Source of the DNA: a bacterium
Lineage (GTDB): Bacteria; Electryoneota; Electryoneia; Electryoneales; Electryoneaceae
DNA: 33,674 bases
Reading direction: 5' to 3'
Assembly: GCA_028278125.1 (NCBI GenBank)
Contig: JANQEY010000086.1
Coordinates: 1-33,674 of the forward strand
The notes beneath the pieces are model-generated. The model saw only the letters and a list, made by a program, of their open reading frames with translations, was not told the origin of the DNA and searched no databases. Positions within the stretch are counted from its first letter, which is position 1, and every line of letters starts with the position of its first letter. This document shows, in pieces, positions 1 to 9,681 of this stretch. The position numbers and the translations under genes were made by a program.

Positions 1-2037
1 AATGATATAATCAACCTGTTACTGGAGCTGGCGCCAGCGCAACCAGCTCCCGCACCGGAAGCGGTAAATGTCCAAACTGAACCTGCCGCCCAAGCACAAA
101 TCGTTCAGACAGCAGTCGCAGATGAAAAAACCATTACTGACGGCCTTTTAAGCCTGGTCAGCGAAAAAACCGGTTATCCAACCGAAATGCTTGGACTCGA
201 CCAGGACATGGAAGCAGACCTGGGAATTGATTCCATTAAAAAGGTTGAAATCCTGGGAAGTTTACAGACTGCAATTGGAAGTATGCCAGGTGAACAGGTA
301 CAGGAAAGAATGGAAGAGTTTACCCGTTCAAAAACGATCCGGGAAATAATAAATCTCCTGGTAGAATTATCCGGTTCACCATCAGGTACACCTGTAACAA
401 CTGATGTACAACAGGAAACTACAATCGCTGCACCGGTTCAGGAACAAGTCTTAACAGAAACACCACGATTTGTTGTTGTCCCGGAAAAACAGCCAATTCC
501 TGATGGTTTTGAGCAAACGGATTTACCGGGAGGTTTATACCTGATAACTCCCGACGCGATGTCCGTGGCACCTGTCGTCGCAGAATTGCTGAAGGAAAAA
601 GGCGCTACTGTCGAATTTATCGAGCCGGACGTGTTATTTGACTACAATCTGCTCTCTTCTAGAATAGAAGCTCTACGTGATAAACATGGTTCCGTCAAGG
701 GAGTTATTCATCTTTCTACACTTGGTATCAGCCGCACACCCACAACACTTGAAGAATGGCAGCGTCATTCAGGACTTCATGCCAAGGGATTATTCCGGAT
801 TCTGCAGATCTGTGCTGACGATTTAAAAAGTGCCGGCGAATCCAAAGAGGGCAGAGTTTTATCCGCAACCATGTTTGGAGGGTACCTGAAACCTAACGGC
901 CATAGCGGTGAACTTGCTCCCATCCCGACAGCAGGAGGTATTTCTGGTCTGTTAAAAACAATGACGATGGAATGGGATGGTGTTTACGCTAAAGCCATCG
1001 ATTTCGACACCAGCCTTTCGGCTGCAGATATAGCTAAAAACATTATTAATGAGGTCCAATGGGCTGGAGGTCGAGTTGAAGTCGGATATCCGAAGGGACA
1101 TAGAACAATCTTCCAGACAGTCCCGGCAATGCTGGATTCAAACGGAATGGATGGAACTTTAGTACCATCTTCAGACTGGGTAGTGCTGGTAACGGGTGGT
1201 GCAAGCGGGATAACATCGGAAACTGCACAAGTTTTCGCGAATAGTGGAGCTACGTTAATCCTTGTGGGACGTAGTGCCGAACCTGGAGAAGAAGACGCGG
1301 AAACTGCCGCAGTCAACGATCCAGGGCAATTACGAACTCTACTCCTTTCCAGGGCAAAATCGAAGGGTAATGTTCCCAAGCCCACCGAACTGGAACATGA
1401 AATCAGAACAATTTTACATAATCGTGAAATTCGCAATAACATAAATCGTCTTCGTGATGCCGGTGCCAGGGTTGAATATTATTCAACAGATGTTCGCAGT
1501 GAGAGTAAATTCGGTCAATTAATTGATGATATCTACGATCGTCATGGAAAGATCGACGCTGTTTTACACGGAGCAGGTGTAATCGAAGACAAACTGATAA
1601 TTAACAAAACAGTCGATTCATTTGACCGGGTATATGATACAAAGGTGGATAGCAGCTTCATCCTCAGCAGAAACCTTCGACCTGAATCCTTGAAACTGTT
1701 GATATTCTTCAGTTCGGTTGCAGGGCGGTATGGAAGCAGGGGACAAGCCGACTACGCTGCCGCAAACGAAGTTCTAAACCGTATGGCCTGGCAACTTGAT
1801 CACCGATGGGACAACACCAGGGTTGTAGCAATCAGCTGGGGCCCATGGGATAATACAGCATCGGGAATGGTGACAGAAGAAATGAAACAACATTTCCTCA
1901 ATGAGGGAATAATTCCAATTCCGCCATCATCAGGACGGGAATTCCTGAAACAGGAGTTTGAATTTGGCAGTAAAGGTGAAGCGGAAACGATCGCCGGGCA
2001 GGGACCCTGGGGAACATCCTCGGAAAAAGACCAATAG
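1..2037 (+). CDS. Iterative PUFA-type polyketide synthase, C-terminal part (ACP-ACP-KR), 5' truncated
   Basis: The frame is open from base 1, so the methionine at 187 is internal and 678 residues of a longer protein are visible. Residues 1-10 (NDIINLLLEL) match the end of the next ACP (REIINLLVEL), so at least two ACPs stand in tandem. The complete ACP spans about residues 46-122; its phosphopantetheine serine is Ser78 in LGIDSIKKVE, the signature of PUFA synthase (PfaA) ACPs. After a linker comes a ketoreductase: a structural half at about 150-380, then a catalytic half with NADPH motif TGGASGI (398-404), Ser572, Tyr585 and Asn589. A roughly 60-residue insertion after the second strand (about 425-485) is usual in PfaA/HglE-like KRs. 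By family knowledge the missing N-terminus should hold a KS and an AT. The stop lies 10 bases before the next synthase gene, so the two are surely co-transcribed. KR assignment is firm; the product is unknown. Confidence 0.93.
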   Translation, partial: NDIINLLLELAPAQPAPAPEAVNVQTEPAAQAQIVQTAVADEKTITDGLLSLVSEKTGYPTEMLGLDQDMEADLGIDSIKKVEILGSLQTAIGSMPGEQVQERMEEFTRSKTIREIINLLVELSGSPSGTPVTTDVQQETTIAAPVQEQVLTETPRFVVVPEKQPIPDGFEQTDLPGGLYLITPDAMSVAPVVAELLKEKGATVEFIEPDVLFDYNLLSSRIEALRDKHGSVKGVIHLSTLGISRTPTTLEEWQRHSGLHAKGLFRILQICADDLKSAGESKEGRVLSATMFGGYLKPNGHSGELAPIPTAGGISGLLKTMTMEWDGVYAKAIDFDTSLSAADIAKNIINEVQWAGGRVEVGYPKGHRTIFQTVPAMLDSNGMDGTLVPSSDWVVLVTGGASGITSETAQVFANSGATLILVGRSAEPGEEDAETAAVNDPGQLRTLLLSRAKSKGNVPKPTELEHEIRTILHNREIRNNINRLRDAGARVEYYSTDVRSESKFGQLIDDIYDRHGKIDAVLHGAGVIEDKLIINKTVDSFDRVYDTKVDSSFILSRNLRPESLKLLIFFSSVAGRYGSRGQADYAAANEVLNRMAWQLDHRWDNTRVVAISWGPWDNTASGMVTEEMKQHFLNEGIIPIPPSSGREFLKQEFEFGSKGEAETIAGQGPWGTSSEKDQ

Positions 2038-2047
2038 AGAAAAAATA

Positions 2048-5000
2048 ATGAGCAATAAAAAAGCGCCCAGTATTAATAAACTGGACCGACGTCAATATCA
2101 GAGCACAAATTCTCCAAAGGATATCGCCATTATCGGCATGTCCGGGGTATTTGCAGTTTCACAAGATATCAACGAATACTGGCAGAATATCCTGAATAAG
2201 GTATCGGGGATCAGCGAAGCTCCAGACTCATGGTCAGAACCGTATTTTGATCCTGAATCCACTGAAAATGATCGAATTGGTACCCGTATGGGTGGATTTA
2301 TGGGTGACAATGCGCGGTTCAATTCTATGGAATTCGGTATCATGCCAAATGCCGTTGGTGGTGGTGAGCCCGACCATTTTATTGCTTTAAAACTTGCCCG
2401 CGACGCTCTAAAAGATGCCGGCTACTGGGACAAAGAATTCGACCGTCATAAGACAGGAGTCATTTTCGGTCACGGGACTTACCTGAACCGTAGTTTCGGA
2501 ACACTGTTCCAGCATGGAATGGTCATCGACCAGACCCTGGAAATGCTTAAACAGTTTAATCCTGAGCTTGATGACATTGACCTGGATAAAATCAGGACTA
2601 AATTAAAATCAGGTCTACCATCATTTAATCCGGATGTAGTCCCAAGTCTTGTTCCGAATGTCCTGACCGGCCGAATCGCCAACCGCCTCGACTTAATGGG
2701 TCCCAATTACCTTGTGGAGGCTGCGTGTTCATCCTCCCTTATTGCCCTGGAGCTTGGTGTAAAGGAATTATTGAACGGACGATGCGACATGGTATTGGTT
2801 GGTGGCGCTAATTCAGCGTCATCACCCCAGCTTTACATGATGTTTCACCAGATTGGTGCACTAACACCAACGATTATCAAACCTTTCGATAAAAATGCCA
2901 ACGGCACACTCCCCGGTGAAGGTCTCGGGATTGTTGTCTTAAAACGCCTGGAAGACGCTGAGAGGGACAATGATCGAATCTATGCCGTTATCAAGGGCGT
3001 CAGTTCTTCAAGTGACGGAAAAGCGAAGGGATTACTTGCACCGCGTTTTGACGGCCAGGTACTCGCTCTCGAACGCACTTACGGTGAATCGGGTATCGAT
3101 CCCGATACCGTTGAATTAATTGAGGCGCATGGTACCGGGATGCCACTGGGTGACCAGACAGAGGTAGAAACCCTGACTCATATTTACGGTGGTCGTGATG
3201 ATCACATCCCTTACAGGGCACTGGGTTCTGTAAAATCGATGATAGGGCATCTCTTCACCGCTGCCGGTATTGCAGGACTGATTAAAACAACCCTTGCTCT
3301 ATATCATAAAGTTCTCCCACCCACACTTTGTGACGAAGTCGATCCGGAGCTGGGTTTTGAGAATACCGCGTTTTATATAAACACTGAAACCCGTCCCTGG
3401 ATCCATGGAACAGACCTTCATCCAAGGCGAGCTGGAGTTAACGCGTTTGGATTCGGGGGCACAAATGCCCATACCATTCTCGAGGAGTATACCGGGACAA
3501 ATTCCGATGAAATTCAGTTTTTCAATAACGATTGGCCATCGGAAATATTCCTCTTTACCGGCAATGATTCGAAAGAACTGTTGGATAAGGTTTCAAAGGT
3601 CAGGGAATTACTAAAGGCTGAACCTGAGATCCGAATATCGAACTTGTCGTTTACCCTGGCGGAAGACACTAAAGATCCTGGTGATTTCAGGCTGGCAATA
3701 GTAGCTAAGAGTGCGTCAGATCTTGCTGAGAAGATAGACAGCATCACAGACCGTTTCGATGATAAGAAATTTTTGGGATTACAGGGTTTACGCGGGATCT
3801 TCTACGGAGAAAAACCAAAAGAGGGAAAAACCTCATTCATCTTTGCCGGGCAGGGTTCTCAATATACAAACATGTTTGCCCAATTGTGCCTCTATTTCCC
3901 GAAGGTACGCGCATGGTTTGATCTGCTTGACGAACTTTATACGGATCGAAAGAATCGGCCCTGTAGCCTGCTCTATCCTCCACCAACCTGTGTCACAAAA
4001 GAAGAAAAATCGCTGATTGCCGAGGAGCTTTTCAGCATGGAGTTTACCAACGACGTTGCCTTCTGCGCTGAACTCGCGGTAAATGAACTTCTCGATGACT
4101 TTGGTATCAACAGCGATGCGATGGTTGGTCACAGTACCGGTGAAAATTCAGCGTTGATCGCATCGGGAATAGGCGCTATCAGTGAGCGTGAACGGTTTAT
4201 GGATTCAATCAGGGCGTTTAACCGTTCATACAAACAGATACAGGGATCAGATGTTATCCAGGACGGTATCCTGTTAACTGTTGCCTCGGTAAAACTTGAG
4301 CTCCTGGAGAAGTTGGTCCAAGATTCAAAGGGTAAGCTTCATATCGCCCTCGATAATTGCCCAAACCAGATAGTCCTCTATGGAAAATCGGCAGATATTG
4401 AAGCGATAATCCCGGCACTTGAAAAAGAGGGTGGTTTTACTGACAAGATGCCTTTTGACAAGGCCTATCACACTTCAGTTTTTAAGGATGCGGCAAACCA
4501 TTTCCGCAGCTGTTATGAAAACATGCAGATTGAAGAGGCGGTTACTCCCCTGTACAGCTGCGCAACTGCCGATGTATTTCCAAGCGACAAGAAAAAAATC
4601 GTTAATCTCGCTATAGAGATGTGGCATACACGTGTACGGTTCCGTGAAACTATCGAGAAGATGTATGAAGATGGAATCCGCACATTTATCGAGGTGGGCC
4701 CAAGTGGAAATCTGACGGCTTTTGTTGATGACATTCTCCACGGATCTGAATATCGTGCCATGGCGTCTAATAACCGTCGACGTTCTGACCTCGAGCAGAT
4801 ACAATGCCTCCTGGGTCAATTATTTACCGATGGACATTCCCTGGAGTTTTCACCGCTGTTCGCCCAACGAAGCCTTGAAAATATATCTATCGTTCCAGGT
4901 GAATCTGATGATAACGGTAAGAAAAACCTGGGATCGATACTTGACTTGACGATTCCGAAGCTGGAGCTTGAAAACAGTTTTGTAGATACATTCGCAGATA

Positions 5001-8000
5001 AAAGAATAAAACCGGTTGAACCGGCGAAAGAGAAAACTGCTCCCGTTAAACCACACGAACCTGTTCAACACCAACAGCCCGTCACGACACCGGCTGCGCC
5101 AATACCGACTCCACCTGTCCAACCGGCAGTTCAGGAAACTCCACAGCCTGTCACAGCTTCAGCATATGCATCAGCAGACGATCCTAAGTCGCAGGCTATT
5201 GCGACACATTTCCAGTTGATGAACGAGTTTCTTGCAAGCCAGAACAGGGTAATGACAAAGTTTACCGGTGAGGAATCCCCTGGTATTCCAGCAGTTCAGC
5301 AGCATTTTACTTCTCCACAACCTGCGGCGGTTGCGGCCACAACAGTGCAGGCTCAAACAGCGCCTCCCATTGAGGAACAATTGAGCTTTGAAGAAGCCTG
5401 GCCGATGCTGGGAAGAATTGTGGAACAGACTGCGGACAAACTGTATTGTATAAATATATTTGACGTAGAAAAAGATCTGTTTTTGAAAGATCATACCCTG
5501 GCTGGGATTATTTCCGAACGACACCCGGAAACTCATGCTCTTGCTGTTATGCCTTTTGTGGGAAGCGCCGAAGTACTAGCTGAGGCCGCAGCCTGTATCT
5601 TTAACGGGACTAAAAAAGTTGTAAGCGTTTATGATCTTCGCGGATACCGCTGGTTATCGTTTGATCACGGTAAGCTGGAAATAGGCATCCTGGCTAACAG
5701 GTTACCAGACCAGGATGATCGATCAATAAATGTCCAGGTTGAATTATATATTATTGATAGAAACAACGGAGATGAAAAGCAGGTTAAAGCCTATGAGGGT
5801 AAAGTAAAGCTGGCTGACGCGTATCCTGCACCACCTCCCATGCTTGACATCGATGAAGAGAAAATGCTGCCATCCAACGTCAGGGATGACCAGCTTTATA
5901 ATAACGGTGTACCGGATAATCCACGTTTCTCGGGTTCAACTCACGGCCCCAGTTTCCAGGGATTGAAGCATTTAGAGTCCTTTAGTGACGATGGCATCAT
6001 TGGCGAACTTGAGGTTGTTTCCCTTAAGAACTTCTTCAAAAATGCTCCAAATGCAAGATTCCAGACCGATCCAACCTCAATCGACTCAGCCGGGCAAATG
6101 GCATCGCACTGGCTGGCAGAACTGTACGGTGTTGACTGGAACCTGCTTCCATACCTGATTGGTGGTATCCATATGTACGGTGAATTACCACCTCCGGGCA
6201 CCAAGCTCATAGCAAAGAGCGAACTTTTCTTCGGAAGCGCTATTCCCGGCATGGAACTGAAAGATGCCAGGTTCGAGTTCCTCGATTATGAGGGAAACAT
6301 CATATCGAGCTCGAAAGTTAACGATTATAAAAACTTCCAGTTGCCGGATGATTATTATGTCTGTCGACTTCAGCCTGAAATGGCAGTGCTTGAGGGCAGC
6401 GTAGATTTTATTGAAGCAGCTACCGGGCGACTGGTTGCCAGGATGGATGGATGGCAGGAACGGTTCTTCCCGGGTGTTCCCCACAATGTATATCAATGGA
6501 GCATCTATCCACTTCACTGGTCACTTTCAAGTAAGTGGATGCAGAAAGAGACCGGTTTGGTTTGCCGCAGAATTAAACCGATCATGAAAACCTTCTGGAC
6601 AGACTCCTGGGGAATCTGGGCCCGTAAATTCGCACATACAATTTTAAATGAAAATGAACGCAAGGAATATTATTCATTTAAGGCTGACTATATCAAAAAC
6701 GAAAACTTCCTCCTTGGCAGGTTAGCCGCCAAGGATGCAATCAGGCAGTGGTTAAATGATGAGCATAATGAAACACTTGCACCCCTTGACATTGAAATAA
6801 AACATAACGGTGACGGTAAACCTTTTGCATCATGCCCATCATTGAGTCATATCCAACTGCCGGAAATTTCGATCAGCCACAGCAACGAATACAGCATTGC
6901 TGCTGCGGCTCCAATTGGTAAAAAGATAGGAATTGATTTCGAAAGAATTCGTGATGATTTGTCTGTCGATGATCTCCTGACTGCAGGTTTCACCCAGGAT
7001 GAAAAAGACATCATTGAGGCTGTTGATGCCGACAAGAGGGAAAGAACTATAATCGGTATCTGGTGCGCCAAGGAAGCCGCGGCTAAAGCACTGGGCACCG
7101 GTTTAAAATATGATCCTACAAAATGGACAGTAACTTCTCTTCCATCGGAAGATGGAAATCTGGTAATCGTTCATGAAGGTGAGGAGTACCACTGCACAAC
7201 CTGGAATGCTAAAAACGCTGTACTGGCAGTATGCCTGATCGATTTGCAGAACACAGGTGAAAAAGAATTAATTGCTGTTGAAGAAAAAGACGTTTCAACT
7301 CCATCTGAGTCTGTAAGTCATGGAACTGAAGAATCAACGAATTCTGTCCAGGAACAAACCACTGAAGATATAACCGGTGCTGATCCTGAACCTGTAGAAA
7401 CTGCTGAAGAGATCAAAACGGAAGTTCACGAAGGTATACAACCTGAAGAGGAACAAAGCGAAGAGGACCTGGAGAAAAGAAGAGAGCTCGAAGAAAAACT
7501 AAAAACAATGTGGCAAGAGGTACTGAAGGTTGAAACCGTAGGCCTTGATGATGACTTTTTTGATCTAGGCGGTCAGTCAATGCTGGCAGTACGATTAATG
7601 GGGAAAGTCCGTGAACTTACCCAGGAAAACATCCCGATTGCCCAGCTAATCAAGGTTCGTACAATCCGTGAAATGGTTGACCTGTTAACCCAGGAGGGCG
7701 GGATAAAGCAGGAATCAATGCTTTCATCTCTTGTTCCGTTCCAGGAAAAAGGTAGTAAACGTCCTCTCTTTTTCGCACATTCTTTGGGCGGAAATGTTCT
7801 CAATTACAGGCTTCTCTCGGAGTATCTTGGTGAAGAGCAACCTTTTTACGGTTTACAGGCTAAGGGAGTTTATGGTGATGAAGAGCCACTGACCACAGTA
7901 AGTGACATGGCTGCTCATTATATCAAGGAAATTCGTACTATACAGGAGAAGGGGCCATATTTTATCGGTGGTTTCTCCGGAGGCGGAATAACAGCGTTCG

Positions 8001-8521
8001 AAATGGCAAACCAGTTAATTGCAGCAGGTGAAGAAGTTCCTCTTGTGGTCATGTTTGATTCTTATGAGCCAAGTTATATGCGATATTTAAAGACTCGCTG
8101 GATTCTTCCACCTCAAGTAATCTCCATGCTTTGGGTTTTAAGCTTGCACTGGTATAATATGAGATCAAAGAGTTTCCGCGAGATGATTGATTATATTGCA
8201 TATCGGTTGAAAAATGGTGATTGGCGATCTCGTAATGAATTACCTCCTCAATTGAAACATGTCCAGAGGATTACACGGGACGCTGTTATGGCCTATGAAC
8301 CAGAACCTGTTGATGTCCGTGTTACCCTGTTCAGGGCGATTGAGCAACAAAAATCGATCAGAAGAGATCTTGGTTGGGAAAAGGTTGCTAAAGAGGGTGT
8401 TGAAGTTGTTGATATTCCAGGTGCACACGGACACATGGTGGAAGAACCTCATGTAAAGGTATCCCAGGCTAGACTCATAGAAATTGTTGAAAATGCGGAA
8501 AAGCATATACGGGATCTTTAA
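2048..8521 (+). CDS. Multidomain polyketide synthase KS-AT-DH-PPTase-carrier-TE
   Basis: The protein has 2157 residues when started at ATG 2048, ten bases after the previous stop; an in-frame ATG at 1958 would overlap the upstream gene and add 30 basic residues with no domain match. Domains in order: ketosynthase (about 30-470; Cys227, His361, His401 all present), acyltransferase (about 600-920; Ser696 in GHSTGE), a Pro/Gln-rich linker with a conserved-looking helix, dehydratase double hot-dog (about 1120-1440; His1149 in KDHTLAG, Asp1346 in DSAGQ), 4'-phosphopantetheinyl transferase (about 1540-1740; Asp1630/Glu1632 in GIDFE and WCAKE at 1672-1676), acidic linker, an NRPS-like carrier (Ser1844 in DLGGQS) and a thioesterase (Ser1977 in GFSGGG, probable His2127). 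All catalytic residues I could check are intact. A DH joined to a PPTase recalls enediyne PKSs; the KS-AT resembles PUFA or heterocyst-glycolipid synthases. It probably shares substrates with the upstream ACPs. Start codon choice is likely but not proven. Confidence 0.93.
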   Translation: MSNKKAPSINKLDRRQYQSTNSPKDIAIIGMSGVFAVSQDINEYWQNILNKVSGISEAPDSWSEPYFDPESTENDRIGTRMGGFMGDNARFNSMEFGIMPNAVGGGEPDHFIALKLARDALKDAGYWDKEFDRHKTGVIFGHGTYLNRSFGTLFQHGMVIDQTLEMLKQFNPELDDIDLDKIRTKLKSGLPSFNPDVVPSLVPNVLTGRIANRLDLMGPNYLVEAACSSSLIALELGVKELLNGRCDMVLVGGANSASSPQLYMMFHQIGALTPTIIKPFDKNANGTLPGEGLGIVVLKRLEDAERDNDRIYAVIKGVSSSSDGKAKGLLAPRFDGQVLALERTYGESGIDPDTVELIEAHGTGMPLGDQTEVETLTHIYGGRDDHIPYRALGSVKSMIGHLFTAAGIAGLIKTTLALYHKVLPPTLCDEVDPELGFENTAFYINTETRPWIHGTDLHPRRAGVNAFGFGGTNAHTILEEYTGTNSDEIQFFNNDWPSEIFLFTGNDSKELLDKVSKVRELLKAEPEIRISNLSFTLAEDTKDPGDFRLAIVAKSASDLAEKIDSITDRFDDKKFLGLQGLRGIFYGEKPKEGKTSFIFAGQGSQYTNMFAQLCLYFPKVRAWFDLLDELYTDRKNRPCSLLYPPPTCVTKEEKSLIAEELFSMEFTNDVAFCAELAVNELLDDFGINSDAMVGHSTGENSALIASGIGAISERERFMDSIRAFNRSYKQIQGSDVIQDGILLTVASVKLELLEKLVQDSKGKLHIALDNCPNQIVLYGKSADIEAIIPALEKEGGFTDKMPFDKAYHTSVFKDAANHFRSCYENMQIEEAVTPLYSCATADVFPSDKKKIVNLAIEMWHTRVRFRETIEKMYEDGIRTFIEVGPSGNLTAFVDDILHGSEYRAMASNNRRRSDLEQIQCLLGQLFTDGHSLEFSPLFAQRSLENISIVPGESDDNGKKNLGSILDLTIPKLELENSFVDTFADKRIKPVEPAKEKTAPVKPHEPVQHQQPVTTPAAPIPTPPVQPAVQETPQPVTASAYASADDPKSQAIATHFQLMNEFLASQNRVMTKFTGEESPGIPAVQQHFTSPQPAAVAATTVQAQTAPPIEEQLSFEEAWPMLGRIVEQTADKLYCINIFDVEKDLFLKDHTLAGIISERHPETHALAVMPFVGSAEVLAEAAACIFNGTKKVVSVYDLRGYRWLSFDHGKLEIGILANRLPDQDDRSINVQVELYIIDRNNGDEKQVKAYEGKVKLADAYPAPPPMLDIDEEKMLPSNVRDDQLYNNGVPDNPRFSGSTHGPSFQGLKHLESFSDDGIIGELEVVSLKNFFKNAPNARFQTDPTSIDSAGQMASHWLAELYGVDWNLLPYLIGGIHMYGELPPPGTKLIAKSELFFGSAIPGMELKDARFEFLDYEGNIISSSKVNDYKNFQLPDDYYVCRLQPEMAVLEGSVDFIEAATGRLVARMDGWQERFFPGVPHNVYQWSIYPLHWSLSSKWMQKETGLVCRRIKPIMKTFWTDSWGIWARKFAHTILNENERKEYYSFKADYIKNENFLLGRLAAKDAIRQWLNDEHNETLAPLDIEIKHNGDGKPFASCPSLSHIQLPEISISHSNEYSIAAAAPIGKKIGIDFERIRDDLSVDDLLTAGFTQDEKDIIEAVDADKRERTIIGIWCAKEAAAKALGTGLKYDPTKWTVTSLPSEDGNLVIVHEGEEYHCTTWNAKNAVLAVCLIDLQNTGEKELIAVEEKDVSTPSESVSHGTEESTNSVQEQTTEDITGADPEPVETAEEIKTEVHEGIQPEEEQSEEDLEKRRELEEKLKTMWQEVLKVETVGLDDDFFDLGGQSMLAVRLMGKVRELTQENIPIAQLIKVRTIREMVDLLTQEGGIKQESMLSSLVPFQEKGSKRPLFFAHSLGGNVLNYRLLSEYLGEEQPFYGLQAKGVYGDEEPLTTVSDMAAHYIKEIRTIQEKGPYFIGGFSGGGITAFEMANQLIAAGEEVPLVVMFDSYEPSYMRYLKTRWILPPQVISMLWVLSLHWYNMRSKSFREMIDYIAYRLKNGDWRSRNELPPQLKHVQRITRDAVMAYEPEPVDVRVTLFRAIEQQKSIRRDLGWEKVAKEGVEVVDIPGAHGHMVEEPHVKVSQARLIEIVENAEKHIRDL

Positions 8522-8603
8522 TAACCGGCAGGAACAATATTTATCCCTGCATTGTTAGACAGTCTATATTCAGGAACATAATAGAATATGTTGAAAATGT
8601 AAT

Positions 8604-8647
8604 TTGCGTCACTCCAAATACGCTAAAATAGCGTTATAATGACGCAA
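8604..8647. repeat. Nested two-tier palindrome between PKS and sulfotransferase genes
   Basis: TTGCGTCA (8604-8611) pairs perfectly with TGACGCAA (8640-8647). Inside it ACGCT (8620-8624) pairs with AGCGT (8630-8634) around an AAAAT loop. No T-run follows, so it is not a standard intrinsic terminator. It sits in the only long gap (169 bases) of the biosynthetic block and could be an operator, an RNA processing or stabilising hairpin, or a REP-like remnant. Confidence 0.6.
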
Positions 8648-8690
8648 TTTATTTAGCTAAACTATAAAAAACGATCAGGTAAATAAACTA

Positions 8691-9629
8691 ATGAAAGAGC
8701 AACAGCTTGATTTTGTTGGCGTTGGCATGGCCAAAGCTGGAACCACATGGGTTTTCTCTGCCCTGAACGAACATGATCAAGTCTATTTGCCTGATTATAA
8801 AGAGCTAAACTATTTCACCGACACCCATCTGCTTCAGACCATCAAAAATATTGGTGGCCATTATGTCATATCTCACCGTCACCAGGGACCGGAATGGTTT
8901 AATGAGCATTTTAAAGACGCGAAACCCGGTCAGGTACTAGGTGAAATAAGTCCTGCATATTTCCATGATCCGAATTCACCCGGATATATTCTTGAGAACA
9001 ACCCCAAGATGAAGATTATATTGAATTTCCGTAACCCGGTAGATACAATATATTCTTCATATTTCCAGCTTAATAAAATGCTCCCGGTGCGCGGTACATT
9101 TGAAGACATGCTCGAACGATACCCGGCTGTTTATGAATACTTCAAATGTTACAAAAATGCCTCTCGTTACATGGATGCTTTCCCCCGTGAACAGGTTCAT
9201 TACATTTTTATCGAAGACATAAAGAACAAATCTTTAGAAACTTTTTACGATCTCCTTGAATTCCTGGAGCTTGAAAAAATAGAAGAGCCCGACGTTCTGA
9301 AAAAACGCGTAAATCCACGGTTAGTGGTACAATCCAGATTTTTACGTGATATTATACTTAATACCCACGGATTCATAAATAACCATCAGTCAACCCGGAT
9401 TTTTAAGCCATTGATGCGAGCTATCGGTCTCGACAGGTTATCGATAAAAATTCGTAAGAGTAACCTGAAACGTGTCGAAAAGACTGAGCCAATGAAACTT
9501 GAAACACGCCAGAGTCTGATCGATACGATGAGAGATGATATCAACCGGCTTATGGACATGGTTGATCGCGACTTGAGCCACTGGTTAAAAATGCCCGACG
9601 AGAAAGCTAAAGAAGCCAGCAATAATTAG
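8691..9629 (+). CDS. Sulfotransferase family protein (PAPS-dependent)
   Basis: A 312-residue cytosolic protein of normal family length. The PAPS 5'-phosphosulfate loop is GMAKAGTTW (12-20, Lys15), close to the family pattern PKxGTT. The 3'-phosphate site is visible as RNPVDTIYSSY (114-124) with Arg114 and Ser122/123. GEISPAYF (84-91) fits the region that often carries the catalytic acid or base. The family moves a sulfuryl group from PAPS to hydroxyl or amino groups of sugars, lipids or other acceptors. It follows the synthase genes on the same strand and precedes two sugar-nucleotide enzymes by 52 bases, so the acceptor is plausibly the polyketide lipid or a sugar attached to it. An alternative role, sulfating a beta-hydroxyacyl chain before TE-driven decarboxylation as known for CurM-type ST-TE pairs, cannot be excluded. 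Family is sure; substrate is inference. Confidence 0.9.
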   Translation: MKEQQLDFVGVGMAKAGTTWVFSALNEHDQVYLPDYKELNYFTDTHLLQTIKNIGGHYVISHRHQGPEWFNEHFKDAKPGQVLGEISPAYFHDPNSPGYILENNPKMKIILNFRNPVDTIYSSYFQLNKMLPVRGTFEDMLERYPAVYEYFKCYKNASRYMDAFPREQVHYIFIEDIKNKSLETFYDLLEFLELEKIEEPDVLKKRVNPRLVVQSRFLRDIILNTHGFINNHQSTRIFKPLMRAIGLDRLSIKIRKSNLKRVEKTEPMKLETRQSLIDTMRDDINRLMDMVDRDLSHWLKMPDEKAKEASNN

Positions 9630-9681
9630 TCGATAAAAGGGATACATTCTAAACGGAATAATTTTAAAACGGAGTACAGCA

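Noticed and set aside
984..1442. Open frame of 152 codons on the - strand inside the KR region.
   Set aside because: It is a shadow of the ketoreductase, with no recognisable protein features.
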